Source: a virus. Taken from it: DNA of 64,000 nucleotides. Below, piece after piece: positions 39,713 through 48,078 of the stretch (positions are counted from its first letter, which is position 1; every line of letters starts with the position of its first letter). The notes under the pieces are model-generated. The model made no database searches, was not told where the DNA came from, and saw nothing but the letters and a program-made list of their open reading frames with translations. Both the position numbers and the translations under genes were made by a program. The stretch covers positions 18,501 to 82,500 of the IMG/VR virus record IMGVR_UViG_3300019124_000103; one strand, given 5' to 3'.

Positions 39713-39807
39713 GCCGCTTCATGAAAACCGTCATGTGGTGCCTGTTCGTCTGGGGCGTTCTCGCCTGGGCGGTGATTGAGGCGGTGGAACTCGTGGTGAT
39801 CGCATGA
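39709..39807 (+). CDS. Single-helix membrane peptide
   Basis: A 32-residue frame with one membrane helix (VMWCLFVWGVLAWAVIEAV). ATGA overlaps with both neighbours support translation. Function unknown. Confidence 0.55.
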   Translation: MSRFMKTVMWCLFVWGVLAWAVIEAVELVVIA

Positions 39808-40049
39808 CCATTTGCGACGCCTGCCACGAATCAGAGGTTCACGGCCGCCCCATCGCTCCATCCCTGGCCTGTGCTGAGTGCATGTGCAGAAACCTCGCTC
39901 ACAGGTGGGCAGAAGGGAAGGTAGACGCAAAGCACGTAGAGCTGGCGTGCCAGGGGCTGTACGGAGCCAAGTGGGAAGAAGCACACAAGGCGGTGAAGGT
40001 GATGTATCGGCGGATTAAGGAGCGGCATGCGTCGCGCGGCGAGGGTTGA
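39804..40049 (+). CDS. Zinc-binding small protein
   Basis: An 81-residue protein with CDACHE near the start and CAECMC about 20 residues later, a probable zinc site, followed by helices (KHVELACQGLYGAKWEEAHK). Rightward operon; unknown function. Confidence 0.6.
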   Translation: MTICDACHESEVHGRPIAPSLACAECMCRNLAHRWAEGKVDAKHVELACQGLYGAKWEEAHKAVKVMYRRIKERHASRGEG

Positions 40050-40320
40050 CGCCAATCACTCGCTCATCGTCGGAGCGCTGATCCGATGCGGGGCGACGGT
40101 GCAGAGCCTGGCGGCGGTGGGGAGTGGCTGCCCCGATCTTCTGGTTGGCTTCCGTGGGAAGAACTTCGCATTCGAGATCAAGGACGGCTCCAAACCCCCA
40201 GGCGCTCGAAAGCTCACCCCGGATCAAGAGACGTGGCACGCGGCCTGGAAGGGCCAAGTGATCGTAGTGGAGTCGGTAGAGCAGGCGCTCGCCGCAATCG
40301 TGGAGACGAAGGATGAGTGA
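40027..40320 (+). CDS. VRR-NUC nuclease
   Basis: A 97-residue protein of the VRR-NUC family. GSGCPDLLVGFRGKNFAFEIKD carries the PD-(D/E)xK metal site (PD, then E-I-K), and LTPDQETWHAAWKGQ is the conserved C-terminal part. These small nucleases resolve branched DNA, so it probably serves replication or packaging intermediates. Confidence 0.85.
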   Translation: MRRAARVDANHSLIVGALIRCGATVQSLAAVGSGCPDLLVGFRGKNFAFEIKDGSKPPGARKLTPDQETWHAAWKGQVIVVESVEQALAAIVETKDE

Positions 40321-40639
40321 GATTCAGTTCCCCGAGATTTCCTCCGAAGAACTCCCGATTCAAGGAGGTCCGCTCAAAGGTGCGGCCGGCTGGGGGCCGA
40401 CGATCCAAACCGCGGTTGTCATGCCGGCGCTCGATCGCCAGATCGGAGGCGGGCATTACAAGGACCGCGCCATCCAGCCAATCGAGTACATCCACGCCAA
40501 CGGTTTGCCGTTTATCGAGGGGAGTGTGGTGAAGTACATCACCCGCTGGCGAGACAAAGGCGGGGTGCAAGACCTGGAGAAGATCAAGCACTACGTGGAT
40601 CTGCTGATCGAGCTGGAGCGGCGGAAGGGGAAGGCGTAA
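40313..40639 (+). CDS. DUF3310-family protein
   Basis: A 108-residue protein with HYKDRAIQPIEYIHANGLPF and VVKYITRWRDKGGVQDLEKI, the signature of DUF3310, a family that includes proteins annotated as nucleotide kinases in T7-like phages. Found in many phage replication operons. Overlaps the preceding gene by eight bases. Likely a nucleotide-metabolism accessory protein. Confidence 0.8.
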   Translation: MSEIQFPEISSEELPIQGGPLKGAAGWGPTIQTAVVMPALDRQIGGGHYKDRAIQPIEYIHANGLPFIEGSVVKYITRWRDKGGVQDLEKIKHYVDLLIELERRKGKA

Positions 40640-41064
40640 TGGGCCGCCCCGCGAAGCTGGAGCCCCGGTGGCTGGTTGGGCTGTTGAACCAGTGGGCTCT
40701 GCGGGACGACCGCAACCGCTCGCGGGGGATCGGCTACTACTCGGTGAATCCGATGCTCAAAGACGGCATTCCCGGCCGAGCCAGGAGCTTTGAGCCGACC
40801 GGATTCTGTGAACAGGACTTCACCGACGCCGAGAAAGCCATTGAGGCGCTGGAGCAAAACCACCGATTAGCCGTCGTCCGCTACTTCAAGCCGTGGGCGA
40901 AACACGCCATCGATGGGGAGGTGTCGAGGTCGGATGACACCTGGCTGAGGTGGCTGAAAGAGGCGCTGGCGATCATCGAGGCGGACATGGATCGAAAAAA
41001 AGTGCGCCAAGTGCTTGACACCTACCAGGACGTGCGGTTATTCTGCGCAAATCTGGCAGACTGA
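40639..41064 (+). CDS. Q-type late antitermination protein
   Basis: A 141-residue protein of the phage antitermination Q type: PRWLVGLLNQWALRDDRNRS, GIGYYSVNPMLKDG and HRLAVVRYFKPWAKHAIDG are the conserved blocks. Last gene of the rightward operon, directly before a promoter-terminator pair and the terminase genes, as expected for the factor that lets RNA polymerase read into the late operon. Confidence 0.75.
   Translation: MGRPAKLEPRWLVGLLNQWALRDDRNRSRGIGYYSVNPMLKDGIPGRARSFEPTGFCEQDFTDAEKAIEALEQNHRLAVVRYFKPWAKHAIDGEVSRSDDTWLRWLKEALAIIEADMDRKKVRQVLDTYQDVRLFCANLAD
41015..41044 (+). promoter_or_regulatory. Late promoter inside 3' end of Q gene
   Basis: TTGACA (41015-41020), 18 bases, TATTCT (41039-41044). 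A terminator follows about 35 bases after the expected start. This mirrors the pR'-tR' arrangement used by Q proteins. Confidence 0.6.
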
Positions 41065-41080
41065 CCCCTGCCACCTCGAA

Positions 41081-41116
41081 AAAGGCCCCTCGTTCTCACG
41101 GACGCAGGGGCTTTTC
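41081..41116 (+). terminator. Terminator downstream of late promoter
   Basis: GGCCCCT and AGGGGC(T) arms, a 15-base loop and CTTTTCT. Without antitermination the late transcript would end here. The remaining 147 bases up to the terminase gene contain no gene that I can support. Confidence 0.75.
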
Positions 41117-41263
41117 TCATTTGGGCTCACGCCCAGCCGAATGCCCGGGCCTGATCGCACTGCGTTTCAGACGTACCTTGATCAAGTGGCCGCTTCATGG
41201 CCCGGGCGCCTATCCGCGCACTAGCGCATCTACGGGCGAACAAGCTCCGCCGCCGGGGGCAAT

Positions 41264-41539
41264 ATGGGACGACCAATCGGAAAACTCCACCAGGAGGACG
41301 TGCGCCGCAAGATCCAGGTGAGTCAACTCCTGAATGTCTTGCAGGATCATGCACTTAGCGGCGAACACGACCTGAGCCCGACGCGCATGAAGGCAATCGA
41401 GATCCTTCTGCGTAAGAGCCTGCCTGATCTGACCGCCATCACGATCAGCGGCGACCCGGACAACCCGCTTGAGGTGGTGGGGTTGAGCAAAGAACAGAGA
41501 GATGCGGCAGTCCGCGCAGCTCAACGCGCCGACTCCTGA
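41264..41539 (+). CDS. terS: Terminase small subunit (phage B)
   Basis: A 91-residue helical protein: GRPIGKLHQEDVRRKIQVSQ, LLNVLQDHALSG and LSPTRMKAIEILLRKSLPDL have the pattern of small terminases that bind the packaging start site. It overlaps the large subunit by 38 bases. GGGGG lies eight bases before the ATG. Confidence 0.75.
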   Translation: MGRPIGKLHQEDVRRKIQVSQLLNVLQDHALSGEHDLSPTRMKAIEILLRKSLPDLTAITISGDPDNPLEVVGLSKEQRDAAVRAAQRADS

Positions 41540-42950
41540 AGACTTCGCCTTTTCCAGGCTGATCGCCTATGCGGCGTATCAGTGGCCCGGCTACAAAGAC
41601 GCAGCGCATCACAGGCTGATTGCCAGGGCGCTGGAAAGGGTAGAGCGGGGAGAGACGAAGCGGCTGATGATCTTCATGCCGCCACGTCACGGGAAGTCGA
41701 TGCTCTCGAGCGAGTTCTTCCCAGCGTGGTACCTGGGGAGGAACCCGGATCACTACGTGATCGCCTCGACCTACGCGCAGGAGCTGGCTGACGACTTCGG
41801 GCGCAAGGTCAAGCTCCAAATTGCTGACCCGTCTTACTCGGCGATCTTTCCCGGCGTGAAGCTGGCTGACGACAGCCAGAGCGTCAAGCGCTTCCACGTC
41901 GAGGGCGGCCTTGAAGTAGGAACGGCCCAGCGTGGCGCCTACTACGCGGTTGGCGTGGGCGGGCCGTTGACGGGGCGGGGCGCCCACCTGCTGTTGATCG
42001 ATGACCCGGTGAAGAACCGGGAAGAGGCGGACAGCGAGATCGTCCGGCGTCGCATCAAAGACTGGTACACCTCAACGGCCTACACCCGCCTGATGCCTGG
42101 CGCTCGGGTGGTGGTGATTCAGACCCGCTGGCACGAGGACGACCTTTCGGGCTGGCTGCTGAAAGAGCACGCGCACGAAGGCTGGGAGGTGCTGGAGCTT
42201 CCGGCGCTAGACGGTGAGAAGCCGCTATGGCCCGAGCAGTACAGCCGGGAGGCGCTGGAGCGAATTCGGCTCGCGGTTGGTTCGCGTGATTGGTCCGCGC
42301 TGTATCAGCAGAGGCCGACACCAGAGAGCGGCGACTACTTCAAGAAGGAATGGTTCCGCTACTACGAGACGTTGCCGCAGCACGTCACGTACTACGGGGC
42401 GAGTGACTACGCGATCACGGCCAAGGGCGGGGATTACACCGTCCACGGCATTGGGGCGGTTGACAACGCCGGGAACCTCTACATCACTGACTGGTGGCGA
42501 CACCAGACCAGCTCGGACGTGTGGGTCGAGGTGTTCCTCGATCTGGTGAAGAAGTGGAACCCGCTCACCTGGGGCGAAGAACAGGGCCAGATCATCAAGA
42601 GCCTTGACCCGTTCATTCGGCGAAGGATGGATGAGCGGCAGACCTACTGCGCGCGGGAGCAGTTCACCAGCCTCACGGACAAAGCCAGTCGAGCCCAAAG
42701 CATCCGGGCTCGTATGGCAATGGGGAAGGTGTTCTTCCCGAAGAACGCGCCTTGGCTGGCGGATCTGGAATCCGAGCTGCTGACCTTCCCGGTCGGGGCG
42801 AACGATGACCAAGTGGACGTTTTGGGCCTGTTTGGCCGGATGTTGGATCAGTTGATCGGTGCGGAAGCGCCGGAAGTACAGAAACCCCGGGATCGGTGGG
42901 ATCGCGCATTCGGCGATGCCGAAGAGGACGACACATGGCGTACAGCGTAG
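41502..42950 (+). CDS. terL: Terminase large subunit (phage B)
   Basis: A 482-residue packaging motor. Walker A PPRHGKS (residues 60-66), Walker B LLLIDDP with the acidic pair at 167-168, the coupling RVVVIQTRWHEDDLSG motif, and the C-terminal nuclease starting YGASDYAITAKGGDY with the late GANDDQVDVL acidic cluster. Complete and unrelated in sequence to the fragment at the left end of the window. Confidence 0.9.
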   Translation: MRQSAQLNAPTPEDFAFSRLIAYAAYQWPGYKDAAHHRLIARALERVERGETKRLMIFMPPRHGKSMLSSEFFPAWYLGRNPDHYVIASTYAQELADDFGRKVKLQIADPSYSAIFPGVKLADDSQSVKRFHVEGGLEVGTAQRGAYYAVGVGGPLTGRGAHLLLIDDPVKNREEADSEIVRRRIKDWYTSTAYTRLMPGARVVVIQTRWHEDDLSGWLLKEHAHEGWEVLELPALDGEKPLWPEQYSREALERIRLAVGSRDWSALYQQRPTPESGDYFKKEWFRYYETLPQHVTYYGASDYAITAKGGDYTVHGIGAVDNAGNLYITDWWRHQTSSDVWVEVFLDLVKKWNPLTWGEEQGQIIKSLDPFIRRRMDERQTYCAREQFTSLTDKASRAQSIRARMAMGKVFFPKNAPWLADLESELLTFPVGANDDQVDVLGLFGRMLDQLIGAEAPEVQKPRDRWDRAFGDAEEDDTWRTA

Positions 42951-44785
42951 ACAAGACACAGGACGAGGGGTTGACCCGGCTCGTCCAGTGGTACGAGTCC
43001 GCCGAGGAACTGACTCGGGAAGCCCGCCAAGACGCCGAGACGTGCCGCGACTACGTTGACGGCAAGCAGTGGACCGACGCCGAGATCGAGGCGCTGAAGA
43101 AGCGCAAACAGCCCATCATCACGATCAACCGCATGAAGCGGAAGATCGACTTCTTGAAGGGTGTCGAGAAGCGCCAGAGAACCGACCCGAAAGCACTCCC
43201 AAGGAACCCGAGCGACGAGAAGACCGCTGAAGCGGCGACCGATGCCCTTCGTTTCGTCTGCGAGGACAGCGACTTTGATCGGGTCCGCTCCGAAGCCTGG
43301 GACAACCTGCTTGTAGAGGGATTGTGTGCGGCTGAGATCCTGGTAGAGAAGGGCAAGAACCACCCAAAGATCCGTGTCGAGTTCCTGCCGTTTGATCGCA
43401 TCTTCTTCGATCCTCACAGCCGCTTTGACGACTTCCGGGATGCCAAGTACTTGGGCGTTGTCGTGTGGATGGACCTGGAGGACGCAAAGCAGCGCTATCC
43501 GGGCAAAGAGGACGTCCTGACGAGCTGCCTCGGTACCTCAACCCCAACAAGCGAGACCTACGAGGACCGCCCGCGGATGATGTGGGCCGACTCCAAGCGC
43601 AAGCGCGTCCGTGTCGCCCAAGTCTGCTACCGGGAAAACGGCGTGTGGATGCGCGCCACGTTCACGCGCACGGGATATCTACGCGATCCCGAACAATCGT
43701 GGCTGACCGACGAAGACGGCAACCCGGATTGCCCGATGGTGTTCCAGTCCGCTTACGTGGACCGCGAGAACAACCGCTATGGTCTCGCCAAGGAGATGAT
43801 TTCCCCCCAAGACGAGATCAACAAGCGCCGCTCCAAGATGCTCCATCTGCTGAATGTGCGGCAGACGTTGAGCGACAAGGGCGCCTTCGCTGATGCAGGC
43901 GGGGTGACGAAGGCCAAGACCGAGCTTTCAAAGCCGGATGGACACATCGAAGTCGCCCCAGGGAAGCGGTTTGAAGTTCTCCCAACGGGGGACATGGCTC
44001 GTGGACAGTTTGAACTGCTCCAGGAGGCCAAAGCCGAAATGGACCTTCTGGGTCCGAACGCGGCAATGCAGGGCAAACAGGGGGGTGACCCCTCAGGTCG
44101 AGCGATCCAACTCCAGCAGCAAGGCGGCTACGTCGAGATTGAGCCGCTTGTGGATGCTTTGCGGTTCTGGCAAAAGCGGATCTATCGCAAGCTGTGGATG
44201 TGCGTTCGGCAGTTCTGGACCAATGAAGTCTGGGTTCGGGTTACTGACAGCGACGAAAAGCTCAAGTGGGTCGGTTTGAATGTGCCTATCACGGTGGCCG
44301 ATCAGCTCCAGAGTGAGGGGATCGAGATTCCTCCTGAGGCGATGGGCGATCCGCGGCTGCAACAGGTGGTGGGCACTCATAACCCCATCGTTGAACTCGA
44401 CGTGGACATCATCATCGATGAAGGGCCGGACCTCGCAACCCTCCAAAGCGAGCAGTTCGAGACCGTGATGAACGCGGTTCAAGCCTCCGGGCAGCCGATC
44501 CCGCTGCCGGTGATGCTCAAGCTGATGCCGAACCTGCGTGACCGCGACAAGATCATTGAAATGGTCCAAGGCGGTGGTCAGCAAATGGACCCGCGCATGG
44601 CTCAGATGGGTCAACAGCTCGAACAGTTGGGTCAAGAGAACCAGCAACTGAAGGCAGACAAGAGCCTAGAAGCCCAAAAGATGCAGATCGAGGGCTTCAA
44701 GGCCGAAACAGACCGCTTGAACGTCGAGGCGGATGCCTTCTTTAACCAGATGCGTGCCCAACAGCCGCCGATGGTCTCGATCTAA
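42935..44785 (+). CDS. Portal protein, P22-like (phage B)
   Basis: A 616-residue portal of the P22-like family. TCRDYVDGKQWTDAEIEALK and QPIITINRMKRKIDFLKGVE are the family opening. LVEGLCAAEILVE and NRYGLAKEMISPQDEINKRR belong to the wing and stem. The C-terminus is Gln-rich and helical. Overlaps terL by 16 bases. Confidence 0.9.
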   Translation: MAYSVDKTQDEGLTRLVQWYESAEELTREARQDAETCRDYVDGKQWTDAEIEALKKRKQPIITINRMKRKIDFLKGVEKRQRTDPKALPRNPSDEKTAEAATDALRFVCEDSDFDRVRSEAWDNLLVEGLCAAEILVEKGKNHPKIRVEFLPFDRIFFDPHSRFDDFRDAKYLGVVVWMDLEDAKQRYPGKEDVLTSCLGTSTPTSETYEDRPRMMWADSKRKRVRVAQVCYRENGVWMRATFTRTGYLRDPEQSWLTDEDGNPDCPMVFQSAYVDRENNRYGLAKEMISPQDEINKRRSKMLHLLNVRQTLSDKGAFADAGGVTKAKTELSKPDGHIEVAPGKRFEVLPTGDMARGQFELLQEAKAEMDLLGPNAAMQGKQGGDPSGRAIQLQQQGGYVEIEPLVDALRFWQKRIYRKLWMCVRQFWTNEVWVRVTDSDEKLKWVGLNVPITVADQLQSEGIEIPPEAMGDPRLQQVVGTHNPIVELDVDIIIDEGPDLATLQSEQFETVMNAVQASGQPIPLPVMLKLMPNLRDRDKIIEMVQGGGQQMDPRMAQMGQQLEQLGQENQQLKADKSLEAQKMQIEGFKAETDRLNVEADAFFNQMRAQQPPMVSI

Positions 44786-44803
44786 ACCGCTTTCCTCAAC
44801 AAG

Positions 44804-44834
44804 ACCCGCCCAGGGAAACCTCGGCGGGTTTCTT
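44804..44834 (+). terminator. Terminator after portal gene
   Basis: ACCCGCC and GGCGGGT arms with a 12-base loop, followed by TTTCTTC. Same position relative to the scaffold gene as the phage A terminator at 3969. Confidence 0.65.
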
Positions 44835-44897
44835 CATGCCGTCGCCGGGCTTTCGGGCGAGACGTGACGCCGACGAATCGGGCGATTTTGGGAATGT

Positions 44898-45608
44898 ATG
44901 GACCAGCTTGAAGGATTTCTTGGGAGCGAACCTGTTGTTCATGAGCAAGTGCAGGCAGAAGTGCCGGCCGAGCCAGTTCATCAGGAAGCACAGGGCGTAA
45001 TTGCGGAGCCGCCAGCCGCGCAAGAGACCGTAGCCCCTCAGACCCACGCCGAACAGGAGCCCCCTCAAGGGCATGTCCCTGTCAAGGCAGTGCTTGAAGA
45101 GCGCCGTAAGCGCCAAGAGCTAGAGCATCAGCTCGCGCAGATGCGGGCGCAGTTCTCACAACAGCCACAACAGGCCGTTCAGCCTCCCCCGGAGGTTGCG
45201 CACCAGGCGGTGATGAACATGGCCCTCAATACCGCGGAGTACGTCCTTCGGACCCAGTTCCAGGACTACGACGACGTGCGCGACTTCTTCATTTCACAAG
45301 CGGAACAAAACCCGTACCTGATCGGCCAGCTTCGGCAGTCAGGCAACCCGGCTTTGTTCGCCTACGAGATGGGGAAAAAGCTCAAAGCGATGGAAGAGAT
45401 CGGAGACCCGAAGAGCTACGAACAGCGCATTCGAGAGAAGGTTCTCGCGGAGCTTCAGGCACAGCAACAGGAACAGGTCAAAGAGGCGCGTCTTGCATCG
45501 GCTTCCGACTCGCTGGCGAGTGCCCGCGCTGTCGGCGGTCAAACGCCGCCCACATACGCAGGCCCGCCGTCTCTCGATGAGATCTTGGCCTCGAAACGAC
45601 GCAAGTAA
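44898..45608 (+). CDS. Scaffolding protein (phage B)
   Basis: A 236-residue protein: Pro/Gln/Glu-rich N-terminal 60 residues, a coiled coil (LEERRKRQELEHQLAQMRAQ), a helical middle, a second coiled coil around residue 180, and the basic end LASKRRK. Composition and place before the capsid gene indicate a scaffold. Confidence 0.75.
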   Translation: MDQLEGFLGSEPVVHEQVQAEVPAEPVHQEAQGVIAEPPAAQETVAPQTHAEQEPPQGHVPVKAVLEERRKRQELEHQLAQMRAQFSQQPQQAVQPPPEVAHQAVMNMALNTAEYVLRTQFQDYDDVRDFFISQAEQNPYLIGQLRQSGNPALFAYEMGKKLKAMEEIGDPKSYEQRIREKVLAELQAQQQEQVKEARLASASDSLASARAVGGQTPPTYAGPPSLDEILASKRRK

Positions 45609-45628
45609 GAGGCCCGAAAGGGTAAGAA

Positions 45629-46693
45629 ATGGCACTGTCTACTGTCTCCACCGCTAACCGTGTAAAGCAGTGGGATTCCGAGTTCTTCGCTGAATACGTC
45701 CGCCAGAACCGCTTCTCGCGGTACATGGGCACGGATGAGAACGCGATCATTCAGATCAAGGAGAACCTGACCAAGCAAAAGGGCGACACGATCAACATTC
45801 CGTTGGTCGCCAAGCTCACCGGCGCTGGCGTTACCGGCAACGGCCTGTTGGAGGGCAACGAAGAAGCCCTGGCGAACCACAACTTCCCCATCGTTGTGGA
45901 CACCCTGCGTCACGCGGTCGCGATCACCGACCACGAAGAGCAGATGACAGAGATCGACATGCGCGGCGCCTCCAAGGCAATGCTCAAGTCGTGGGCGATG
46001 GAGAAGCTGCGTACCGACATCATCACTGGCCTCGGCCAGATCTATGACGCCGGCACGGGCAACTTCGTGACCTACGGTTCGGCTTCTGCTGCCCAGAAGA
46101 ACGCTTGGAACGCCAACAACAGCGACCGCGTTCTGTTCGGCACCCTGCGGTCGAATTACAACTCCACGCATGCCACCGCTCTGGCGACCGTGGCAGCGGC
46201 CCAGAAGCTCTCCGCTCCTGTGGTGTCGCTGATGAAGCGCATCGCCAAGACCGCCACCCCCATCATCCGCCCGTACATGGTGGAGGACGAGGAAGAGTGG
46301 TACGTGATGTTCGCCAACTCGCTGGCCTTCCGCGACCTGAAGGAAAACCTGACGACGTTGCATCGCGATGCAATGGAGCGCGGCAAGTCGAACCCGCTCT
46401 TCCGGGATGGCGATCTGGTCTATGACGGCGTGATCGTGCGTGAGATCCCCGAGATGGGCGTTCTCAATGGTGTCGGCAACGCTGGCGCCAACGTGAGCCC
46501 GGTCTACCTGTGTGGCGCTCAGGCTCTGGGCGTTGCCTGGGCCAAGCGCACCAAGAGCACCACGGATACCCGCGACTACGGCTTTGTCCACGGTGTGGGC
46601 ATCGCCGAAATGCGCGGCGTGCGCAAGTGCGTGTTCAACAACAAGGACCACGGGGTTGTTACCGGCTTTGTGGCGACCGCGGCTGACGCCTAA
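45629..46693 (+). CDS. Major capsid protein, N4-gp56/DUF4043 type (phage B)
   Basis: A 354-residue capsid protein. KQWDSEFFAEYVRQNRFSRY near the start, KGDTINIPLVAKLTGAGVTG and LRHAVAITDHEEQMTEIDMR are the typical blocks of the N4-gp56/DUF4043 family. An HK97-type fold is expected from the family. Not related by sequence to the phage A capsid. Confidence 0.88.
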   Translation: MALSTVSTANRVKQWDSEFFAEYVRQNRFSRYMGTDENAIIQIKENLTKQKGDTINIPLVAKLTGAGVTGNGLLEGNEEALANHNFPIVVDTLRHAVAITDHEEQMTEIDMRGASKAMLKSWAMEKLRTDIITGLGQIYDAGTGNFVTYGSASAAQKNAWNANNSDRVLFGTLRSNYNSTHATALATVAAAQKLSAPVVSLMKRIAKTATPIIRPYMVEDEEEWYVMFANSLAFRDLKENLTTLHRDAMERGKSNPLFRDGDLVYDGVIVREIPEMGVLNGVGNAGANVSPVYLCGAQALGVAWAKRTKSTTDTRDYGFVHGVGIAEMRGVRKCVFNNKDHGVVTGFVATAADA

Positions 46694-46704
46694 GGCGTAA
46701 CCGA

Positions 46705-46736
46705 AGGGGCGGGGCTAACAACCTCGCCCCTTTCTT
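46705..46736 (+). terminator. Terminator after capsid gene
   Basis: GGGGCGGGG and CCTCGCCCC arms with one mismatch and TTTCTTC. It equals the position of the capsid terminator in phage A. Confidence 0.7.
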
Positions 46737-46737
46737 C

Positions 46738-47097
46738 ATGGCAACGATTACCAAGCGAGACCTCGCAAAGCGGGCGCTCGGCCGCGTGGGCGTGCTCGAC
46801 CCTGTTGAAGAGCCATCTGCTGAGGACTACGCGCTTGCGTTTTCGTTCGTCCAAGCAGTTTTCTCTGAGCTGGCCGGGTTGACGCTTGTCGTTCCGGTCA
46901 CGGCGGGTGGGGATGAGCACGGGGACACGCTCGATGTCCGCTACATGGCCCCTTTGCGCGATCTGGTTGCTTTCCACATCGCGCCTGACTTTGCAAAGCC
47001 GCAGGACCTCGCCCAGAAAGAAATGGCGATGAGCGCGCTGCGGTCCCAACTAGAAACGGCTCACGACTTTGAGCCGGTGCAGTTCACCGACTACTGA
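46738..47097 (+). CDS. P22 gp4-like head-tail adaptor (phage B)
   Basis: A 119-residue protein starting ITKRDLAKRALGRVGVLDPV, then YALAFSFVQAVFSELAGL and DLVAFHIAPDFAKPQ, a layout close to P22 gp4, the adaptor that docks to the portal and receives gp10. No adaptor-like gene is elsewhere in phage B. Assigned from pattern. Confidence 0.7.
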   Translation: MATITKRDLAKRALGRVGVLDPVEEPSAEDYALAFSFVQAVFSELAGLTLVVPVTAGGDEHGDTLDVRYMAPLRDLVAFHIAPDFAKPQDLAQKEMAMSALRSQLETAHDFEPVQFTDY

Positions 47098-47106
47098 GGC
47101 CGAAAC

Positions 47107-48078
47107 ATGGCGTATTTGGACACTGGCGAATCAGCGCAAATCAGCCTGACGGCTGGGCACACGCTTGTTTTTTTCACCGAGCGTGATGGGCGGGCGACTG
47201 TTCGTGCCTTGAGTGGGGTTCCGGGGGCGCCTTACGAGATTGGGCGTTTCGAGTCCGCGGGACAAACGACCATCGGCCCGTTTTCAACAAGCTGCGTCCT
47301 TTCCCTGACCGCCGCCGGGAAGGATCTGGAGTACGCCTTCGGCGCGAGTCCGGTGCTGACGACCACTGCGGGCGGCCTTGCACTGGCAACCGGCGTCCCC
47401 GCCGGTACCGCGATCCGCAAGGACAAGCCCTTCGCTGGGGTGGTGTACGAAAACGGGGTGGCGCTGGACAACAACTACACCGTGGCGACGTTGCCGACTG
47501 CTGCCGCAGCCTATGCGGGTTTGGTTGCGTGGGTCAGTGACGCCACCGCTTCCGGCCTGTCGTTCGAGTGCTTGAGCTACGACGGCGGCACAACCTGGGT
47601 TTGGGTGCCTGTTGGTCGTGTTTGGCCGTGGCAGCGCAACCGGACGGTCAGCACCGCGCAAGCCGGCACCAACGCGTTCGTCGAAACCAGCAACTTCACG
47701 CTGCCCAACCGCACAGACGTGTATGTGCCGGGGATGGATATCGTGTTCGAGGCGAACGCAGTCTACACGGGAACGACGAGCACCAAGACCCAGCGGCTGG
47801 AGCATCAGGCCAGCGGCAACTTCCTGATGAGCCATCAGGCCAGCGCAGCCCAGCTGTCGTCCGAAACGCGCTGTGCTCTGCACGTTGGCCCGGCCGTTGG
47901 CGGTCAGTTCCAGATCGCCAACTCAGCCAGCGCCAGCGGCTACACGGCTGGTTCCGGCGCGGACCTGGCGTTCAGCTTCACGCTGCCTGGCGCGTTGTTC
48001 CGCTGGGGCTTCCTGATCGCCAGCGGTTCGGACACCGGCTCTTACAAGCGGCGTGACGTCACGCTGATCTACCCGTGA
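47107..48078 (+). CDS. Beta-rich tail protein (phage B)
   Basis: A 323-residue protein built of short strands. The first 80 residues (ISLTAGHTLVFFTERDGRA, then GPFSTSCVLSLTAAGKDLEY) resemble the phage A protein at 9194. Residues about 110-170 have a LSYDGGTTWVWVPVGR segment typical of small carbohydrate-module repeats, and the C-terminus looks like a jelly-roll tip. Probably a minor tail or decoration fibre. Confidence 0.6.
   Translation: MAYLDTGESAQISLTAGHTLVFFTERDGRATVRALSGVPGAPYEIGRFESAGQTTIGPFSTSCVLSLTAAGKDLEYAFGASPVLTTTAGGLALATGVPAGTAIRKDKPFAGVVYENGVALDNNYTVATLPTAAAAYAGLVAWVSDATASGLSFECLSYDGGTTWVWVPVGRVWPWQRNRTVSTAQAGTNAFVETSNFTLPNRTDVYVPGMDIVFEANAVYTGTTSTKTQRLEHQASGNFLMSHQASAAQLSSETRCALHVGPAVGGQFQIANSASASGYTAGSGADLAFSFTLPGALFRWGFLIASGSDTGSYKRRDVTLIYP

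Noticed and set aside
41117-41263. Small frames between the late terminator and the terminase gene
   Set aside because: No ribosome sites or protein-like pattern; the stretch may hold the packaging site, but no motif could be defined.
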